A stretch of 64,000 nt of DNA, taken from the NCBI RefSeq assembly GCF_028858725.1, contig NC_084763.1, positions 20,124,001 through 20,188,000 of the forward strand, read 5' to 3'. The position numbers were made by a program, and so were the translations under genes. Shown here in pieces: positions 49,489-61,636 of this stretch. The notes beneath the pieces were generated by a model that did no database searches, was not told the origin of the DNA, and worked only from the letters and a program-made list of their open reading frames with translations. How positions within the stretch are numbered: position 1 is the first letter of the stretch; every line of letters starts with the position of its first letter. The DNA comes from Colius striatus. Lineage: Eukaryota; Chordata; Aves; Coliiformes; Coliidae.

Positions 49489-49554
49489 ATGGCGGGGCAG
49501 CTGCCTCCCGTGTACCAGGGACGGTTCAGCGACAGGTTTCCCGAGCTGTCGGCA
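49489..49554 (+). CDS. EFHB: EFHB exon 1 (residues 1-22)
   Basis: Encodes [17 protein letters not shown] and on to ...LSA, ending at GCA|GTGAGT in phase 0. The frame is open upstream to 49288, but there it runs through the minisatellite and G+C-rich promoter, so I take 49489 as the start. Confidence 0.8.
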
Positions 49555-52500
49555 GTGAGTGCCCATCGTTGCCGCGGAGCCGCCCTCCCGCTCCCTGCAC
49601 CTTTCTGGGGCCGGGGTCTCGCGTGGGCTGAGAGGCTGGAGGAGGGACAGCATGTGAGGCAGGCAGGCACGCGCGTGTCCCTGTGGTCGTCACGCTCCCG
49701 CCCCCAAAAAATGCGCGACTCCTTTTTTCCCCCCCGTCTTTTTATCAGAACGGGGACAGTTTCTTGTGAAAGGTGTCAGATAGCAATTGAGATAATAGTG
49801 CTATAGTATGGCACCAAACCAATGGGTTTGGTTATGCCTTATTGTTGTATTGTTTAGGCCGGAAAGCTGCTTCCAACTGCCGATACCGCTGCTGGCTGCC
49901 TCACTGAGGTTTTACCCAGGGTGAGTTGGTTTTTAAGGTGCTCCTTGTGAAACGTCTGCAGTGATTTGCCATTAGTGATTGTGCTTTTAAACAAGCTATA
50001 TAAAAAAAACAACCAACCAACCACAAAACCCCCACAACCCAAACAAAAAAAAAAAACAGGAAAAAAAGAAAAAAATCAGTCATACCTTGGTCATTTTTTT
50101 CTACATCTCTTTAGGAACTACTGTTTTTGTTTCCCTATGTTACTTTTTGTCATATGAGATCATCATGAATAGTTAAGAGGATTATAAAACATTTTTGGCA
50201 GTTCTTTCTCATTCTTCGTGTTTCACAAAATGGAGGAGGGACATGCCTCCTTAGATTGGACTAAATAGAATTCAGACAATTTTTTTCTGGTAATACAGTT
50301 ATTATTACTTCTGGTAAACGTCCTTCTTTACCAAGGATGCTCCTCAGAACTGTGCTTCCCAATGCCCTTCCCTTAGAAATATCAGCTCTGCCTTTAAGTA
50401 GGTAGTTTTTAAAACCTGAAACTATAGTTAATTTCTGAAATTGCTCCATTGATGGTGGAATTGTTGTGAATCAGGTTAAATGTCACGTCTGCTTTTCATG
50501 AAGTATATGTGTAGGAAGTCTACATGAAGATGATGTCCATCTTAAAGATGGAACCAAGCAGTTGAAGCATAGCAACTCTCTCATTACTTCTGTTGCTGGT
50601 TTAATAAAATTTAGGCTGGACTCTGCTTACGTTATGCTCAGACTATCAGCATCTGCAGGGAGCTTATGTATGTGTTGCAGCTCTAAAATGTCCCCTTATT
50701 TTATTCTTGCCTCTTTGGAACCCCACTGAAATGGCTGCAGTACAGTTTCTTTTAATTTCATTAATATTTGGTGAATGTCTGGTGTAAAATTGATTTTGCT
50801 TTGCCTTATATATAGCCTATTACTCCAACTACTGTGCGAAAGTTTCGAAATACAACAAATCCAGCTCCTGGCGTTGGAAGAATATTCTACGGCAGAGCAG
50901 ATGATCCTGACATTGCATCTCATATGACACATGGCATAGAGACATGCTTTTCACACAGTGTAAGAATGTGACTCGTTTACCTTGCTAAAGAATGTCCTTA
51001 ATAAGAGTTAGTGGTTTCTTCATAGTCAAAGATAGAGGTACATAGCTGAGTGATTTACACTGCAGCATTTTGCCACTGTTGTGGATAATCTGAATTTTGA
51101 GGTCGATCAGTAGGATTTAATTAGTGTGATTGAGATAGGAGAACACTTGAACTTCAGTGACTTTTATCAGTGACCTAAGTTTTGCAATGATTACTGAATT
51201 ATTCATTTCATTTCAACATTTAAGTTAATGAACAGTCTTCTACCCAAAAATTTTGCTGCTTGCTTCTTTACTGATTACAGAGGTAAAACCTGTTGAACTC
51301 ATAGCAAGAAAACTCTTGGGAGCTGCTTTATAGTTCAGTGTAATTACTATGTATCCTTTCCTGCCTTTGGATTGAAACTGATTTTGTTAAAGTGATATTT
51401 TGGATATGTCAGACTGTTTTGTTTTTATTCTTCAGAAACGATGTTTGTAATCTGTAATCAAACAACTGGAGAGATAATTGGAGATTTTTATCACATAGTT
51501 CAGATCTCTCAAAGTAACAGTTGTGTTAGTAAAATACCCTTTTATGGTGGATTTCATCAACTAGACTTGTAAATGAATAGTTTTCAATTTTACAAATAAA
51601 GCAGCTGAGGCAAAGAGGAATTCAGGTCTCAAAAATTAGTCTTCAATCCTGATAGTAGAAGATGTTGATTAAGACATTGATTAGGCATATCCAAAATGAA
51701 AAATATAGGTCAGTGGCATCCATCCTCAGAAGTTTTACATTGAATGGATTAAATTGTTTACTCTGTACTGTCTTGTTGAAGACTTATTTTCCTTTGCATT
51801 ATTAATTAAATATCAATGGCAGGAAGAGTTGGAATCTTAATGAGTTCACTAAGTGTGGGTTTGGATCAATTGTATTTGCTATTACTTTTTTCAGTATTTG
51901 TTTATGTGACATTCACCAAGAGTCTAATAATAAACCCTATTTAAGAATCTCCATTACTTTGACATGTAGGCTGAAAAAATCAAATTGAGAAGATCAAAAT
52001 CTGTTGTGTTGACATTTTTGAAACTTTTTTTTTTAGATTTGATTTTTCACCTTGAAGTTGACTAAATTTTACAAGTAAATTCTGTTGACCTAAATTCATT
52101 GTGTACACTAAGAAAAATATTTTGTCCAATCTAATGCGAAGCTTTGAAAACCCTACTGAAGTACCTGCTGTTGGCATGTCTTTTAGGTTGCAGTATTAGT
52201 GTATATCGTGAAATATTATCTTTAAATTCTTCATTGGTGGAATTTGGATTAGCTGTTTAGAGAATGGATAGTCTTAACTGCTGGACAATAGATGCTTTTA
52301 CTCATAAGCACCAGCAGGTTTTGTTCCAAAGCTGTCATAATAATTTTCACACTTAAGTTTTGATCATATAGTTTGACTATAATTGTTAATATATGCTAAG
52401 AACTGAAAGGCCACAGCCTAAATTTAGAAGGGGAAAAACTTGCATAAAAATAAAAAGTTCTGTCTCATATATAATTTAGCTAGAGATTTAGCATAGCATT

Positions 52501-55500
52501 GATTATTGGTCTTCTCTCAAAGTACAGTTTTGGTTTGTAGCTTGGTAGATAAAGTTATGTTGGTATAGTCATATAAGATCTCATGAGAACACATGATCAG
52601 ACCTTTGTGTGTGTGTGAAGGACTAGCCACAGTAAAGCGTGAATGATAAAATTTTGTTGGCTTTCTTGCCTCTTGTGTTGTTTGTGATGCTTTTAGGCAG
52701 CTTCACTGATAAATCCACTTCCTAAAACTATTTTTCAACAAAAAATACAAGACAAAAAAGAAGCAATCTACTTCAGTAACCGTCAAGCATCCTTGGGCAG
52801 ATCACATGATCAATCTTCTATGTTACCTAAAGGCTTGGATATAATTAATACTACATTTGGAAAAAAAGTCATCCAAGGTAGGAAAACCAAGTGTGAAAAC
52901 ATATTTCTTCTAAACACACAATGATCTACACAGTATGTAGCACATATTCTATGCTTCCAATTTAATAGAAAATTTATTTTTATGGCAGTTGTTGAAAGGC
53001 ATAAAACTGGACTATTATTTTTCAGTTACAATGAAGAAACAAGCAATGGAGAACATTTGGTAATTGCTTTTGGCTCTGCTTCAGCTCTATCTTTGTAGAT
53101 TTCCCAAGAGAACTGTTTAGGGAGCTGACAACTTGCTGCCTTTTCCTGACTATTGTAATAGGTCTAATAAATATACTACTCTGACCTGTGAGTCTTTCCT
53201 CCATAGACTACAGCAAATCATGTATGTGTTGACCATGTAGCTCTCTTGCAACAGTTATGTCTGTTGCAGTTTCTGTGACATTATTTATTTTTTTTGCCTT
53301 AATCCCATGTCATTAGCTGTAAGATTCTTACAGATTGATTAGAAATGTGGTAATAATTAATAGCATCTTCTCTAACAAAATATTATTTAAAATTAATAAC
53401 CAACCAAATAAAACATCCATCTCCCTTACCTTCCCCAACCATATATTTATACCTTACTTTCCAGGTGTATCAGCTGGAGAGCTTATAAATCCACCAAAAA
53501 CTTTCGTGGAAGTGGATAAAGAAGCCAGAGAAGGACATGATCTGTACATTGTATCACACAGTGATTATTATGTGGGTAAGTTCAAAGGCTGATAAGAGTG
53601 CTAACATAAATAAAGGTGACTTTTCCTCTTTGAGTCTTCAACATGTAAGCTATTTTTTGGTAGACTTTTTGTTGTTTTACACTGTATTAATATAATATAA
53701 ATTATTTTTAAAAGTAATGATGTGAAGAAAAAAACCCAAAACATTATATGGAACTGAGAGAGCATGACTTGCTTCTAGAACTGTAGATCACTTTGTGATG
53801 GATGCATTAAACTTAGTGAAAGAGTTGGAAGCCTGATTTTCTTTGGATGTTATTTTAAAAGCAAACTCATAGATGCCCTTGTTTATTGAGTTTGTCATCG
53901 TCTATGCCACAGGGAGCAATTTCAGGCATAAAGCCACAGACTGTGAGCCCAACCCATTCTAGTACTTCCACCTCTGGTTCCTCTTTTTTATCAGAATCCT
54001 ATCAGAATTTCAAGGCAGCTAGACTTTTTTTCTGGTGAGGAGCAAAGCATCAAGCTCTAGTTTCAAGAAATTTCAGACTGCCAACTGTCTCTCTGGAATG
54101 CAGATTCTGGCTTCTGAATCTGTCCTCTGCCCTCTGTCTGCACTTTCAGTGGTCTGTGCCTCTACTGCTTCAGCCTCGGGTTTGTATTTGCGTGAAGTGG
54201 TCTGCTTAGGGATGATGACCCTATGCCTCATGGGTCTGCAATGGAAATAGAGTGACAAAGAAGCACTCTGAAATGCAGTACATGTATTACTTTTGCAACT
54301 ACTTCTGTATTTTTCCCAAATCCATAATTTCCATTTAGGCTGGGAGACTTAATTTGTTGCTCTATAAGGTCAGTATTATAATAAAATTGCCATTGCACTA
54401 CTACCAACAGTTTTGTAGGTGTAGGCCAAATATGTAAGAAACTACAATATGGGTATTTTAGTTGTAATAATGGAAATTTTATGTAGAAACAGTTATGTAG
54501 AAGTGAAGTTATAGGACTGTATTCTGTCACTGAGAAATTCTACTACACGTACTTATTGATATGAATTGACCAAACTTAACCATTTTATTCCCCTTCCTCC
54601 CCACCCTTCTTAAATATTTTAGTGGAATTGTTATCTCTGTCTCCTTTGTAGTTTACATCCACAAGATCATAGAAAGGCCAAGCCAAAAACAAGCGGACAG
54701 TAAAAAAAAGTCAACTACGTGCCCCAATTTTGAACAATAACATTTGTTTGCATGACCCTCACTACTTGGGTTACCTGGGGCTTTGTCATTAATTCTGGTA
54801 GGCTTGTCTTGAGTCAGCCATAAAAAAAGCATTCAACTATTTTGCCACTGCAGCAGTTCTTGCTTTTTATTTTGCCTTTTATCTTCACTTTCAACAATGA
54901 GATTATTCATTACTACTTAATAAATATGGGGAATGCAAATTAGTTATCTTTAATGGGCAGAATTGTTGATTAGTTATTTGCTTTTGTTTCTTCATTGTTG
55001 TGTCTGAAGAATGAAGATATTGAGTACATTTTTCTTCCTGAGGTGTTTTATACATGTTGAAATGCTTACTTTTTGCACAGGGGAAGCAATAAATAGGAAG
55101 TATGATGCACCAAACTTCAGCAAGTCTTTTGTTTACGGAATAAAAACCCCTCACTTTAAAGATGGACGAGGTGTATCCAAATGCTTAAATTGGCTCTATG
55201 ATCTGCAATCGTAAGTTGCGATGGTTAACTTGTTAATTAGTGATGTATGTTCTCAAGAAGAGTGAGTCTCCATATTTGCAGATAATTTTATATCTCACTG
55301 TCAAAACCTTATCTATATCAAACTGAATAGAAAGTGCAAGGAGTAATTTTCAGAATAGTTTATCCAGATCAGTTCTACCATAGTGTAACAGCACTTGGCA
55401 ATGTCTTAAACATTCTATAAAGACACTTTTGATTTAATTAGCAAGTTTTTTCAATTACTAAATTTGTGCTTGTCTTGCAGAGGAGTTACTGTTTCCTTCT

Positions 55501-58500
55501 AATGTACAATAATAATTTTTTAATGTTATTGCAAAATACTTGTATATTTCTAAATATGTGTAAGTTCTTTTCATCATTGGTAGCAAGAGCACAGCAAAAG
55601 TTGTATCAGAACAAAGTGATGATTTTGAGGAGGAATTTCAACCTCATATTGTAAAAGTCCTTGATCCGTAAGTAAGCAAAGATAACCATCCAAGAACAAA
55701 ATTCACTCATGTTTGACAAATCTTCAGTGTCTTTTTCTGTCTTGGGTGAAAAATAACTGTGTACCCACTGCTTCCACTGCAACACTTAGTTGCAGAAAGA
55801 TACTTTCCACTTGCCCTAATTAGGCTGTTAAGTATGTATGTTACTAATGAAGTCTATATTGTGTCTGTTTGGTGAAGTTAAGTCTTTCTGCTTAAATAGT
55901 ATATCTGAATTGATAAATTTGCACCAAGAAAATTCCAAACACACTGTAGCAGTTTATCTTTTTTCTTTTTGTCCTTTTTGTGTCTTTTGCAGTTAGGAAT
56001 GGTTAAAAGAACTGCAATGTCTCACCTCGTGTTTGGGGATTTTACTATATTATTTACTTTGACACTATTTTTGGTCATATTTGTTATATCACCTGTATTC
56101 TCAATTTATTAACTCCTTGGAAAAGACACAGAACTAAACTGTGCAATGATCTAGCAACATGTATCAGTCTCGGTGGAATTGTTACAATGCTTCATAAACA
56201 TCAGATGATACAGACTTTTTCATCTTACAAAACCATGTTTATTCAAGGCTACAGTAGTCCTAAGGTGTGATGTGGTCAGGATCCTGCTGTACTACAAATC
56301 TAGGGTTCCTGAATGTATACAATGACTGTCTTGGCAGATGCCCCAGATTTCTACAAAATTGTACCTAAAGACTTACGAATAACATTTGTAGCAAAATTTA
56401 GTAGTACAACTTTGATAACAAAATTTAATTTTAAGCTCAAGGTCACAGACTTAAGTGACTCTGGAGAATTATGTCCATAGTATCTGTAGGAGCCAGTTTC
56501 TGCTCTCACTGTGTTCTTGCTTACTGTGAAATAAACCTGGAGTGTGAGCAACATGGAGCAGTACGATCAGTCAGGGAACATGGATTGCAAGGCAAGCTCA
56601 AACCCAGCACTAATATTACAAGACAGATATAAGTTAACCTAATTTTATTTAGTGCATTTTACACCATTCACATCCTATGTGTTAAATGAAAATAATACAA
56701 GAAAAATACACATAGTTGGTTTTAGATCATAGTGCTTCCATTTCTGTGGGTTTTTTTGTTCATTTGATATTGTAGAAAAAAATCACGGATTCTCTTTTCA
56801 ATCTTGGTAGAGATTTCTGATTCACATAAGTTTTAATTATTACACTTCCAACACATCCAGATGGATATTTATTTGTTTGCTGTTTTTGTTAGACACAAAA
56901 TTCCATGTGAAAAAGCAGAGATGTGATTACATTTTTCCAGTTTAGTCAGAAGTGATTTATTTGTTGACATTTCAGTTGGAGATCTAGCTTGTCCTAAACA
57001 TACCAATTATTTGATTAGTATGTTCTAAGAATGTTTTTTTCACTCGTTTCTGTTATTGTCTTAGAAAAAAAGAATTTTAACATCAAATATTTTTCCTTTT
57101 AGTAAGTATAAATGTTCAAAAGTTAATATTTACATTTGCTTGTGTTATATTACAAAGAGCAAATGTTCTAAATAGGGATATGAAGGAATCGTCATTTTTC
57201 TGGAATGGCAACTTGGAAACAAAGTACTGAAAAATTTCAGCTGACCTGTGTGTATCATCACTAATTATAAAACAGATGATAACTTTTAAAATATTATTAA
57301 TATCCAAAATAAACCCCATACAAAACTTTTTGACAATTAACAAAGAAATGTCCTATTGACAGTGGAGCAGAAGCTATGAATGTTCCTTCAGGCCATACAT
57401 TTGGAACGGTACTCTGTCCAGATAAATGTGGTAAGTTCAGGGGCAGAATAAAACCTTATCTCATTGATAAGACTATGCTAAAGTAATTACTAGTGCTTGT
57501 ATAGTATGGTATGTTTCGAAAATATTAGAGACAGGGGCCAAAAGTTTAGCAGTGACAGTAAAATTTTGGAGGGAAAATGTGAGAAGAATTGAAGTTGTTT
57601 GGGATGAAAAAAATCAATGTCAGAAATAAGAAAATTAATTATCTTTCTAATAAGAAAACTTAGCTTTTGCACAACATTTTGGGGTTGATTTTGTTTGGTT
57701 TTTAAATGCATCTGTATCCAAATGTAAACAAAATGCGAAATGGCAGAAAATTAATAATGACATCTAAGTGACAATATTAAAAATTCTATTTAAATCAATT
57801 ATGTGTGTCTCAATGATTTTTGCATCACTTCTCTAAAAAGGGTAAAGGTAATAAGCATTAAATAACAATGTTAAGGTTTTGGAAGTAGCAAGGAGATGGA
57901 AAACAGAATGAAAATTAAAAAATATTAATTTTCATAATGAATATTAATTTTATATTAATGAAATATTAATATTAATGAAATATTAATTTTCATTACGAAA
58001 ATTTTGAGAGCGAGTCAACTCAAGCTACTAGTTGGGACAGTCAAGTCAACATTGGATTTGATGAGGTTTTAACATTGTTTGATAACTAGAGCATACAGTA
58101 TTTAATTTTTTTTAGAAAAAATGAATATAAGTAGCTCAAAGTTATTTAATTAGTCAAGACCAGAGGAGGCATGTTCAAACTTGGAGTAAGCTTTTATTCA
58201 TGCTTTACTATGTAGTATAATAAAATAAATATTTTAGATATGTAGGTATGCTTTATCCTATAAAGAACAACAGAAAGAACTCAACAAAAAAAATCATTAT
58301 TAACAATAATATTAGAAGGGGATTAGGTGAGCTACTCCTATTTGTTATTAGATTCTGAATTAACTACTTGTACTCTAGAAAGTGACCTTGGTTTCTTGGA
58401 GACTTGGATGAAGACTAGCTCAGTGTGCCAACATGTTAAAAAATACTAATATAGTTAAGATACATAGAAAATGGGCAGAGAAACCCAAAAATAGTACATT

Positions 58501-61500
58501 ATCTTTCTAGAAATCAATGTTGTATAATTATCTGAAGTATTACCTTGACTTTCTCAGTGGTCCTTATAAGTATCATGAAATATGACAGATGTTTACTTTT
58601 TTTTAATATTAACTGCATATAAGTAGAGAAATCATCATATGGACCATTTGGTCTTTTAAATATCAGATGTTTAGCAGTGTTGAAAATCAGCATCTCAAAA
58701 CTAAAATTTTCCTTTTCCTTAAGACTGTAAGCCTTTTTTAAAATCCTTTGTTTTCTGTGTATGCACCACTAATTGAGGAAATCGTTATTTTTTTAGGAGT
58801 CAGTGATCTTCTTCACTGCCAGATTCCATGTGAGTTCCTCCATGGTAAAGGCAGAGAGAAAGCTGTTTTGACTGCAGTTCGGCAAAGTTTGAAGAAAGCT
58901 AACTATGAGAATTTTGACATGTTACTAGAAGCATTCAGGCATTATGATAAGGTCAGTGCTTTGAAAAAGTATAAATGTAAAGGAATGACAATAATTTTTC
59001 TGTGCTGTGAAGAAACAAGCATAGCGAAGCAAATATAGGTGAAAACTATAAATACAAGGTAAAAGCATAGTTACTGTATGTTTAATCTACCATGATATGC
59101 TGTGGAATTTAATCCAACAGCATTTGGAATTTTTCATAAGAATATTTGAAATATCCAAGTTAACAGCAAGCAAGGGACATGTAAGGAGGAACAGTCTGAG
59201 CATTTTTTTTCTGCAAAATTTGATATTGATAAAGAAAAACAGTTGAAAGGAATATGTTCATATTTTCCTCCAAGCTGTGCTTTTTGTCCAAGTCACTAAT
59301 AATCAGAATTTCAGATCTTTTCTTTTTTTCTCCCTGGAAAAGAAATTCTAATTGACATTCCATACACAGCATTAATTGTAATGTATACAGAATGATTGAT
59401 GCTTTGCTTTTAAAAGAAATCTTGGCTTTGCCTCAACATTTATGATTAGATTGTTATCTTGTCATAATACCCTGTCACACTCTTCTGCTCCCAAATCACT
59501 TTTAAGTTGAAAATTATTGAGACTTCTATATTCAGATTCTTAATTTCTAAATTACACAGGGTTTCTTTTTGTACTCAGCAGTGTTACTCTTCTGAAATGG
59601 TGTGCTTGTTGATATATGTAATAAATAAGAATATATCCACCTCCCCCCATATATGTATGCATTCCTTTTGGTGAAGCGTTTTTATAATGGCTGCTATAAT
59701 TGTTTTGTTTCTTTTATAATAGAATGGTGATGGAACAATAGACAAAGACAGCTTACGAAAGTCCTGTTTTCAGCTTAATCTGAATCTAGATGACGAACTC
59801 CTTGATTCCTTGTTTGACCATTGTGATTTGGATAAAGATGGCCTTATTAATTATCTGGACTTTGCAAACTTTCTGAATTGGAAAGACAAAATGGCAGTTA
59901 AAAAGTTCGAAGAAAAAATAATTATAAAAGGTAGATGACAATACTGGGAAATTGTGGACATAATCTCGTTTTTACACCTATTGAAAGGATGTTGCTGTGG
60001 TTGACTAAGTGCTGCTTTAGAAGGGCAGGATTTAGAAAGTGCATTTAATCCTTGCATACCACCTGCAGAGCCTCAGATGCAGATGTATTTCAGAACCCTG
60101 GAGTTCTGTGTTGCTGGTTGAGAATGTCCCATAAATCACAGAATCAAGGAATCACAGAATCTTAAGGGCTGGAAGGGACCTCGAAAGATCATCCAGTCCA
60201 ACCGCCCTGCCAGAGCAGGACCACCTAGAGTAGGTCACACAGGAACTCATCCAGTTGGGTTTTGAATGTCTCCAGAGGAGACTCAACAACCCCTCTGGGC
60301 AGCCTGTTCCGGTGGTCCATCACCCTCACAGTGAAAAAATTCTTCTTTGTGTTTCTTTGGAACCTCTTGTGTTCCAGTTTACACTCATTGTCCATTGTCC
60401 TATCATTGGCCATTGCTGAGAAGAGCCTGACTTCATCCTCCTGACACGCACCCTTTACATATTTATAAACATTAATTAGGTCACCCCTCAGTCTCCTCCA
60501 AGCTAAAGAGCCTCAGCTCCAAAATCAAGAGAAACAAAATCTCTTAGAATTGAGAAATGCAGATTAATGTTACTTACTTTATAGGTTTTTAATAGTTTTA
60601 TAGTTTTTATAGTTCTTCAAGGATTCAAGCAGTGGTTTTTACTTCTTATTCTTTATTTCTTATATAATGTGATGATAATAAATCCTGTCTGTACCGTAAC
60701 TTTTTTTTTTAATAGGGAAAAAACTAGATGCTTCTGTTCTGCCTGACAACACAAAGATAAACAATGAGCCAGTGCTCAAGATGCATGGATGCAAGGAAGA
60801 TCTTGTGTTAAAAGAACTGGGAAGCTCAGAAAAGTCACCAAAACCACTTGAAAGATCAACAGATCATGTATTTACAAATTATCAAACAACTTCTTCTCAA
60901 TATAATGCTGTTGTAGGTGGTCTCCCAACAACCTGTAAGTACAATGGACTGTACTTCTCAGTTGTGAGCATTATTTAAGACAAAAATCAGGAACAAGTTG
61001 AACTAGTATTGCTACAGGTTCTACAAATGTACAATAGTGAATTATTTTATCTAAACTAAGTTTGTTTAGGGTTGTAGCTTGGAAGTTGGCATTGCTTGAA
61101 AATTTGACATGGTTAATCTATTCAAAGCATGAAAGTTAATCTAGATGTTTTTGAGCAGTTATGCTAGTAATTTTAGGAGGATGATATCTTCTTTGAATGA
61201 CCTAAAATGTTTTAAGCTGGAAATACTTAATGAGTACTAGAATGTTGCTGCAAGATTTCCTGATGTCATGCTTCAGGATGTAGCTAAAGCTAGGAATTCT
61301 AAAAACATGAAAAAAGAGAGGAGAAGGAAAACTATGTAACTTGTTACTGAACCTATGTTACACAGTTTTATTCTTATTTCATACAAAATGTTTTGTCCTT
61401 CCTGTCACTGTCTTTACATGCAGGCTTTTCTGTGCTGTTGATTGATTTCCACAGGTTATCCAGTGTGTGGCATTCCAACTATTCGTACAGATCTTCCTGC

Positions 61501-61636
61501 TCCTCAAATTCGCCACATCAGTGACAGAACAAATTATGGTGATCAGGCCAATGCTTATGCATTATTGTTCCCTTCTGTCTTCAGTCAAAAAGGAGTGTAT
61601 GAAAGAGACTTTTTTAAAACAAGACCAAAGGCAGAG
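49489..61636 (+). CDS. EFHB: EFHB (CFAP21), EF-hand protein, partial at 3' end
   Basis: Twelve exons encode 537 residues: join(49489..49554, 49858..49920, 50816..50959, 52697..52877, 53465..53575, 55081..55210, 55584..55667, 57363..57430, 58797..58951, 59723..59930, 60716..60934, 61455..61636), with the C-terminal end beyond the window. Every junction is GT/AG and phases agree. EFHB is a microtubule inner protein of ciliary doublets (CFAP21) and is reported to modulate store-operated calcium entry with STIM1. Recognised blocks include [64 protein letters not shown] and [22 protein letters not shown]-hand loops lie at about residues 333-344 and 369-380. The start lies in the pattern GCCGCTATGG, a fair Kozak context; mammalian EFHB has a longer N-terminus as I recall, so an upstream start is possible. 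Confidence 0.93.
49858..49920 (+). CDS. EFHB: EFHB exon 2 (residues 23-43)
   Basis: A small 63-bp exon: TGTTTAG|GCC acceptor, [20 protein letters not shown] coding, AGG|GTGAGT donor, phase 0. The next intron holds A- and C-rich simple sequence near 50000-50080. Confidence 0.87.
50816..50959 (+). CDS. EFHB: EFHB exon 3 (residues 44-91)
   Basis: Begins after TATATAG with [18 protein letters not shown] and ends at CACAGT|GTAAGA, phase 0, 48 codons. Confidence 0.92.
50960..52696 (+). other. EFHB: EFHB intron 3
   Basis: AT-rich intron of 1.7 kb. No repeat or gene was recognised. Confidence 0.75.
52697..52877 (+). CDS. EFHB: EFHB exon 4
   Basis: Encodes the conserved block with [20 protein letters not shown] and [15 protein letters not shown]. 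Acceptor TTTTAG|GCA and donor CAAG|GTAGGA, phase 1. Confidence 0.95.
53465..53575 (+). CDS. EFHB: EFHB exon 5
   Basis: Encodes [20 protein letters not shown] and [11 protein letters not shown], strongly EFHB-like. Acceptor TTTCCAG|GT and donor GTGG|GTAAGT. Confidence 0.95.
53576..55080 (+). other. EFHB: EFHB intron 5
   Basis: A 1.5-kb intron. An open frame at 54035-54250 is short and unrecognised. No mobile element was seen. Confidence 0.75.
55081..55210 (+). CDS. EFHB: EFHB exon 6
   Basis: Encodes [19 protein letters not shown] and CLNWLYDLQ. Acceptor TTTGCACAG|GGG and donor CAATC|GTAAGT, phase 2. Confidence 0.95.
55584..55667 (+). CDS. EFHB: EFHB exon 7
   Basis: A short exon of acidic composition: [20 protein letters not shown] and then HIVKVLDP. 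Acceptor TTGGTAG|C completes a Ser codon; donor GATCC|GTAAGT. Confidence 0.9.
55668..57362 (+). other. EFHB: EFHB intron 7
   Basis: A 1.7-kb AT-rich intron. No repeat or gene was recognised. Confidence 0.75.
57363..57430 (+). CDS. EFHB: EFHB exon 8
   Basis: A 68-bp exon encoding [20 protein letters not shown] and KC. Acceptor ATTGACAG|T completes the Pro codon of VLDP; donor TGTG|GTAAGT. It is too short to stand out as an open frame and was found by splice and frame matching. Confidence 0.88.
57431..58796 (+). other. EFHB: EFHB intron 8
   Basis: A 1.4-kb intron containing a very AT-rich repeat cluster at 57921-57993 (separate entry). Confidence 0.75.
57921..57993. repeat. AT-rich tandem/direct repeat cluster
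   Basis: ATTAATGAAATATTAAT occurs as a perfect 17-bp tandem pair (57954-57970 and 57971-57987). AATATTAATTTTCAT occurs at 57921-57935 and 57979-57993. The motifs are also partly self-complementary. Confidence 0.8.
58797..58951 (+). CDS. EFHB: EFHB exon 9
   Basis: Encodes [40 protein letters not shown] and the first two positions (Asp333, Lys334) of EF-hand loop 1. Acceptor TTTTTTAG|GA and donor AAG|GTCAGT, phase 0. Confidence 0.95.
59723..59930 (+). CDS. EFHB: EFHB exon 10 (EF-hands)
   Basis: Completes EF-hand loop 1 as [10 protein letters not shown] (residues 335-344) and encodes loop 2, [12 protein letters not shown] (369-380), then [11 protein letters not shown]. Loop 1 has Ser at position 12 where a Glu is usual; loop 2 has Asp there. 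Acceptor TTATAATAG|AAT and donor AAAG|GTAGAT. Confidence 0.96.
59931..60715 (+). other. EFHB: EFHB intron 10
   Basis: A 785-bp intron, about half of it a CR1 3' fragment (60137-60530). Confidence 0.8.
60137..60530 (-). mobile_element. CR1 LINE 3' fragment
   Basis: Antisense CR1: CACAGAATCAAGGAATCACA, GGGCTGGAAGGGACCTCGAA, CCTCTGGGCAGCCTGTTCC, CTCCTCCAAGCTAAAGAGCC. It is inserted in an EFHB intron opposite to the gene, with only a non-functional reverse-transcriptase end. Confidence 0.94.
60716..60934 (+). CDS. EFHB: EFHB exon 11
   Basis: Encodes [20 protein letters not shown] and [19 protein letters not shown]. Acceptor TTTTAATAG|GG and donor ACCT|GTAAGT, phase 1. Confidence 0.95.
61455..61636 (+). 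CDS. EFHB: EFHB exon 12 (last in window)
   Basis: Encodes [40 protein letters not shown] and [12 protein letters not shown]. Acceptor TTCCACAG|GT and donor GAG|GTATGA, phase 0. At least one more exon must follow beyond the window; the flanking sequence to 64000 shows none. Confidence 0.94.

Larger units (their letters stand above)
49180..49700. promoter_or_regulatory. EFHB: EFHB promoter / small CpG island
   Basis: G+C-rich, CpG-containing sequence surrounds the EFHB start codon. It holds a 30-bp minisatellite (49263-49379), a G-run at 49453-49461 and separated GTTACC and GCAAC half-sites (49443-49448 and 49461-49465). The spacing of the latter is too wide for a normal RFX X-box. Confidence 0.6.
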
